64,000 nt of DNA from Pisaster brevispinus (lineage: Eukaryota; Echinodermata; Asteroidea; Forcipulatida; Asteriidae). Of the stretch, positions 63,401-64,000 are shown piece after piece. The stretch is from contig JAMKCF010000012.1 in the NCBI GenBank assembly GCA_023634235.1, positions 16,625,884 through 16,689,883 of the forward strand, read 5' to 3'. The translations under genes were made by a program, and so were the position numbers. The notes under the pieces were generated by a model. The model was not told where the DNA came from, searched no databases, and was given only the letters and a program-made list of their open reading frames with translations. The first letter of the stretch is position 1. Each line of letters starts with the position of its first letter.

Positions 63401-63403
63401 AGG
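36342..63403 (+). CDS. SAM-domain adaptor of the SLP-76/BLNK type, 5' part
   Basis: SLP-76 (LCP2) and BLNK are cytosolic adaptors that link immune-receptor tyrosine kinases to PLC-gamma, Vav and Nck. Seven exons join without a phase break to about 166 residues. Exons 1-4 encode a SAM domain (about residues 13-83): WTVKDVGDWLER, IGFYEYKEPL, GGINGKELFELSENKLRRL and LWKQIAKVKE. A basic segment (RRPDRKKSKNPF) and a proline-rich piece (RPPQAPEPDYKP) follow. An acidic stretch, EENCWGSDFSDDED then NPDFEQ, resembles the W-S-x-D-F-x-S-D-x-E-N-P-D region of BLNK and the SLP-76 counterpart. SLP-76 itself starts with a SAM domain. The Tyr of the vertebrate DYENP/DYESP motif is Phe or Asp here. The expected SH2 domain is off the right edge. 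Another SAM-containing scaffold remains possible. Confidence 0.62.
36506..36922 (-). mobile_element. MITE copy (TTAA / AGGCAAAGT family), inverted
   Basis: The left end GGCAAAGTATACCTTTGG and right end CCAAACGTAAACCTTCCC match the ends of the complete element at 49085-49467. The interior hairpin AATCTGAGAAACG / CGTTTCTCAGATT is also shared. Confidence 0.6.
37132..37876. mobile_element. Foldback transposon rich in CCCAACTATAGTTGGG
   Basis: 21-base ends GACT(C/T)CCTCTGCTTCTTGGCC are inverted copies at 37132-37152 and 37856-37876. Nested inside are an inverted pair containing CAGGAGGTGAGAT (about 37167 and 37357) and at least five variants of the palindrome CCCAACTATAGTTGGG. No open frame of transposase size. 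Confidence 0.7.
38290..38575 (-). mobile_element. LINE reverse-transcriptase C-terminus, truncated
   Basis: The minus strand encodes FADRAFPVYGPKLWTKLPNH and IRQ, the conserved tail of CR1/L2-type non-LTR retrotransposon ORF2 proteins (usual form DRAFSVAAPRLWNSLP...IR). A frameshift follows near 38393, after which the usual KTHLF-like end appears in another frame. A dead 5'-truncated copy. Confidence 0.7.
38985..39178 (-). mobile_element. tRNA-derived SINE copy, degraded
   Basis: Shares GCAAATACRCTCAGCRTTC, GGTTGAACAAAGAAAAATTGAC and GCGCCGGCAC with the SINE at 53411-53590. Its B-box is lost. Confidence 0.6.
40373..40825. mobile_element. MITE with CAGGGCTCGAA ends
   Basis: Opens CAGGGCTCGAATTTGGGG and closes GTGTTAATTTCGAGCCCTG, with TGTAGCTCAAAA and GACCAGAAT inside. 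The last 70 bases are duplicated in tandem (40758-40825). Related copies lie at about 37027, 45437, 53006, 54776 and 61374. Confidence 0.7.
41605..41832. repeat. Degenerate direct duplication, about 85 bp
   Basis: TTCCAGAGCGTGACTGG with GTGTGCAGTCTTAA recurs as TTCCAGAGCATGATTGG with CCGTGCAGTCTAATG about 150 bases later. Confidence 0.5.
43599..44715. repeat. Eight dispersed GTAACGCGAGTTACC palindromes
   Basis: Copies at 43599-43613, 43764-43778, 43781-43795, 43800-43814, 44318-44332, 44333-44347, 44521-44535 and 44701-44715. The inner positions vary (GC, AC or AT), but the GTAAC and GAGTTACC flanks are unchanged. Five sit in two tight clusters and the rest are spread over 1.1 kb of adaptor intron 1. 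No open frame accounts for them. Confidence 0.85.
45437..45545. mobile_element. Partial CAGGGCTCGAA-family MITE
   Basis: CAGGGTTCAAATT, AATCCACAAGA, TGTAGCTCAAAATGTTTACTG match the left part of 40373-40758. Confidence 0.5.
46470..46532 (+). CDS. Adaptor exon 2 (SAM domain middle)
   Basis: A pyrimidine tract ending TTCTTCAG precedes 21 codons, IGFYEYKEPLQT then GGINGKELF, followed by GTAAGT. Phase 0 at both ends. This is the most typical SAM segment (helices 2-3). Confidence 0.75.
47649..47845. mobile_element. Hairpin MITE, GGGCCCAATTTCATAGAGCTG family
   Basis: Starts GGGTCCAATTTCATAGAGCT and ends AGCTCTATGAAATTGCGCCC, an inverted copy. The interior has TTCTGCTAAGCA, ACCAGTCAC and GGTTGGTAACC motifs typical of the family. 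Confidence 0.8.
47847..48040. mobile_element. Second hairpin MITE of the same family
   Basis: Begins GGGCCCAATTTCATAGATCC one base after the previous copy and ends GTATGGACTTGGGCCC. The interior is inverted relative to the neighbour. Confidence 0.75.
48970..49043 (+). CDS. Adaptor exon 3 (SAM domain)
   Basis: Acceptor TATCAG and donor GTAAGT bound ELSENKLRRLHP and a polar loop (RNMPTGRSDPA). The exon starts in phase 0 and ends with two bases of a Ser codon. Confidence 0.7.
49085..49467. mobile_element. 383-bp MITE with TTAA duplication
   Basis: Flanked by TTAA (49081-49084 and 49468-49471). The ends, read inward, are AGGCAGGGTGTACC and AGGCAAAGTACAGT, and the interior has a GAGAAACGTTTC / AAATGTTTCTCAG hairpin. 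The target site suggests piggyBac- or Kolobok-type mobilisation, but the termini differ from those of the 7767-13948 element. Confidence 0.65.
50165..50480 (+). mobile_element. tRNA-derived SINE, second family
   Basis: GTGGCCGGGAGGTCAAGAGC resembles an A-box and GGTTCGAGTCC (50251-50261) is a B-box. The body GTGTCCTTGAGCAAGATACT and GATGGGACATTTAAGCC is a tail seen in SINEs of many marine invertebrates. Confidence 0.65.
53006..53369. mobile_element. MITE with CAGGGCTCGAA ends
   Basis: CAGGGCCCGAATTTGGGAGA at the left and GTTAATTTCGAGCCCTG at the right, with the same interior order as 40373-40758. Confidence 0.7.
53411..53590 (-). mobile_element. tRNA-derived SINE copy
   Basis: On the minus strand TAGCTCAGTTGGTAGAG (A-box) and GGTTCAAATCC (B-box) form a tRNA-like head at 53587-53515, followed by CAATTTTTCTTCGTTCAACC and a family-specific tail. 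The acceptor stem does not pair, so it is not a tRNA gene. Confidence 0.75.
53650..53790 (+). mobile_element. tRNA-derived SINE copy, opposite orientation
   Basis: TAGCTCAGTCGGTAGAGCAC, GGTTCAAATCC and CAATTTTTCTTTGTTCAACC in the same order as the copy at 53411-53590, about 60 bases away and facing the other way. Confidence 0.75.
54776..55345. mobile_element. Degraded CAGGGCTCGAA-family MITE
   Basis: Retains GACCAGAAT, GAAAAACACAAGACC and GCCAGCCCTG in family order, but the ends are eroded and the interior is enlarged. Confidence 0.45.
55418..55617. mobile_element. Degraded GGGCCCAATTTCATA-family MITE
   Basis: TTTCATAAAGCTGTTTTAAA, GGGGCACCAGTTGCAACAAT, GGCTGGTAACC and GGCTTTATGAAAATGGGC align with 59038-59236. 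Confidence 0.65.
56166..56249 (+). CDS. Adaptor exon 4 (end of SAM domain, basic linker)
   Basis: The single base G completes the Ser codon, then MLWKQIAKVKENRRPDRKKS follows. This is the final SAM helix and a strongly basic stretch comparable to the region after the SLP-76 SAM domain. It ends with two bases of an Arg codon before GTAAGT. Confidence 0.72.
56584..56684 (+). CDS. Adaptor exon 5 (proline-rich, RRDDG repeat)
   Basis: Encodes WGDKRPPQAPEPDYKPHQ and two copies of GRRDDG. DYKP holds a candidate phosphotyrosine. The exon ends with one base before GTACGA. Confidence 0.68.
59038..59236. mobile_element. Complete hairpin MITE, GGGCCCAATTTCATA family
   Basis: Perfect outer ends GGGCCCAATTTCAT and ATGAAATTGGGCCC. 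The interior has GCCAGTGGCAACAATGTAAA and GGCTGGTAACC. Confidence 0.8.
60270..60795. repeat. 76/74-bp minisatellite, seven units
   Basis: CACAAAAT marks units at 60303, 60379, 60453, 60529, 60605, 60679 and 60755, giving steps 76-74-76-76-74-76. The two lengths differ by a small indel (GACTGTGGAGAC against GACTGGAGAC). The pattern suggests a higher-order repeat of a long-short-long block. Both strands stay open over much of it. Confidence 0.92.
61374..61798. mobile_element. CAGGGCTCGAA-family MITE, inverted
   Basis: Reads GGCTCGAATGGAACACTG at the left and CCCCAAATTCAAGCCCTG at the right, the reverse of 53006-53369, with CAAGCCCGGTGGTCTTGTG inside. Confidence 0.65.
61811..61890 (+). mobile_element. 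SINE remnant
   Basis: GGTTCAAATCCCGCTCTAGT and CGTTGTTCAACCCC match the 3' half of the tRNA-like head and the body of the SINE at 53411-53590. The A-box is lost. Confidence 0.6.
61986..62026 (+). CDS. Adaptor exon 6 (acidic W-x-x-D-F motif)
   Basis: 41 bases between TTTCAG and GTGAGT encode EENCWGSDFSDDED. The exon's first two bases complete the preceding codon and it ends in phase 0. Confidence 0.68.
62027..63345 (+). other. Adaptor intron 6
   Basis: A 1.3 kb phase-0 intron with MITE remnants at about 62480-62545 and 63112-63290. Open frames at 62557-62914 show no domain. Confidence 0.55.
63112..63290. mobile_element. Hairpin MITE, GGGCCCAATTTCATA family
   Basis: GGCCCAATTTCATAGAGCTT at the left and AGCAGCTCTACGAAACTGGGC at the right are inverted ends. 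TTACCAGCCAAA and CTGTTAAGCA lie inside. Confidence 0.65.
63346..63403 (+). CDS. Adaptor exon 7 (NPDFEQ segment)
   Basis: TTTAG acceptor, then NPDFEQAGDNSALLQGNTQ and one base before GTAAAT. The phase fits exon 6. Confidence 0.62.
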
Positions 63404-64000
63404 GTAAATAAAACATGTACTGCTTGCTTAACGGTATATATACAGGATTGGTAGAGCTGACCAAACAGTCGTAGACAGTGTTCTTGTTTTTGCGATCGAA
63501 CATATACATGAAATAGCAACCCTGTGAAAATTTGGTCTCAATCCGTTGTGTGAGTGAGTCGGGAGAAAATAGTGTAAAACCACGCACAATTTTTAGCATG
63601 TACACGCATTGTTCTTAATTTTGGTTGTAACAACCGAAATGAGCTGTTGCGTTTTTTTTGTGTGTTTTTTTTAGATACAGTTTTCTCAAATATGACTTCA
63701 TTTCAGAGGGAAAATATTTCACAGAAAAAGATGGTTCTAATATGAACTTTATAATCAATAAGCTTTTAGACTAAATTAAACAATGATCTGTTTTTATTCT
63801 TACATGTCTTACCAATCCTGTATAATACTTTTAATAATGTCACTACCGAGACGTCATGAAGTTAACAAATGTTTGCATGGTTAGGGTATGAATCATGTTT
63901 GGGCCTTTAAAAAAAAGAGCCAAATTTAGGGGGAAGTATAAACCATTGTGAGTTTATTTAGAGAATGGCAGAATACTCTGTTGCACTCTCTACGACGAAG
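63404..64000 (+). other. Adaptor intron 7, incomplete
   Basis: Starts with the GTAAAT donor. No convincing next exon is seen before the window ends. Confidence 0.5.

Noticed and set aside
63669..63740. Possible eighth adaptor exon after a TTTTTTTAG acceptor
   Set aside because: It stays open in the required phase for only about 20 codons and has no good donor or family match.
1..64000. CRISPR array, bacterial operon or prophage
   Set aside because: Spliced genes and animal-type repeats show this is a eukaryotic nuclear sequence. The regular repeats have no repeat-spacer structure.

Overview
The window is animal genomic DNA. Genes are split by long introns with GT-AG (once GC-AG) splice sites, coding density is very low, and short inverted-repeat transposons, tRNA-derived SINEs and LINE tails are common. 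The gene families suggest a marine deuterostome, most likely an echinoderm such as a sea star. That placement is inference; no rRNA or mitochondrial marker is present.

Layout. (1) 1-4923, minus: the 5' end of an SLC18 vesicular amine transporter (VMAT-like) gene; two coding exons join in phase and the rest lies off the left edge. (2) 7767-13948: a 6.2 kb DNA transposon with 19-bp terminal inverted repeats and TTAA target duplications. It holds two converging, frame-broken genes: a P2X7-receptor C-terminal-domain-like gene (+) and a THAP zinc-finger gene (-). TTAA sites plus THAP point to the Kolobok superfamily. (3) 14-24 kb: no gene recognised; a 750-bp inverted-repeat transposon and a 71-bp tandem repeat. 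(4) 24217-26852 and 31900-34663, both minus: tandem paralogues of a DUF1647-type, probable Golgi type II glycosyltransferase-like family, each with four exons and identical intron phases, 353 and 362 residues. A 40-bp conserved block lies upstream of both. Between them are mobile elements, a palindrome triplet and a run of DR1 nuclear-receptor half-site pairs. (5) 36342 to beyond 63403, plus: seven in-phase exons of an adaptor with an N-terminal SAM domain, a basic/proline-rich linker and an acidic W-S/G-x-D-F segment like SLP-76 (LCP2)/BLNK. The expected SH2 end is beyond the right edge. Its 27 kb of introns are packed with transposon families and one 76/74-bp minisatellite.

The transporter, DUF1647 and adaptor exons are all intact and in phase, so the frameshifts in the two transposon genes are probably real decay, not poor sequence. 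The gene groups show no evident functional link. All multi-exon models were joined by eye from splice consensus, phase and family similarity, and have no transcript support here.
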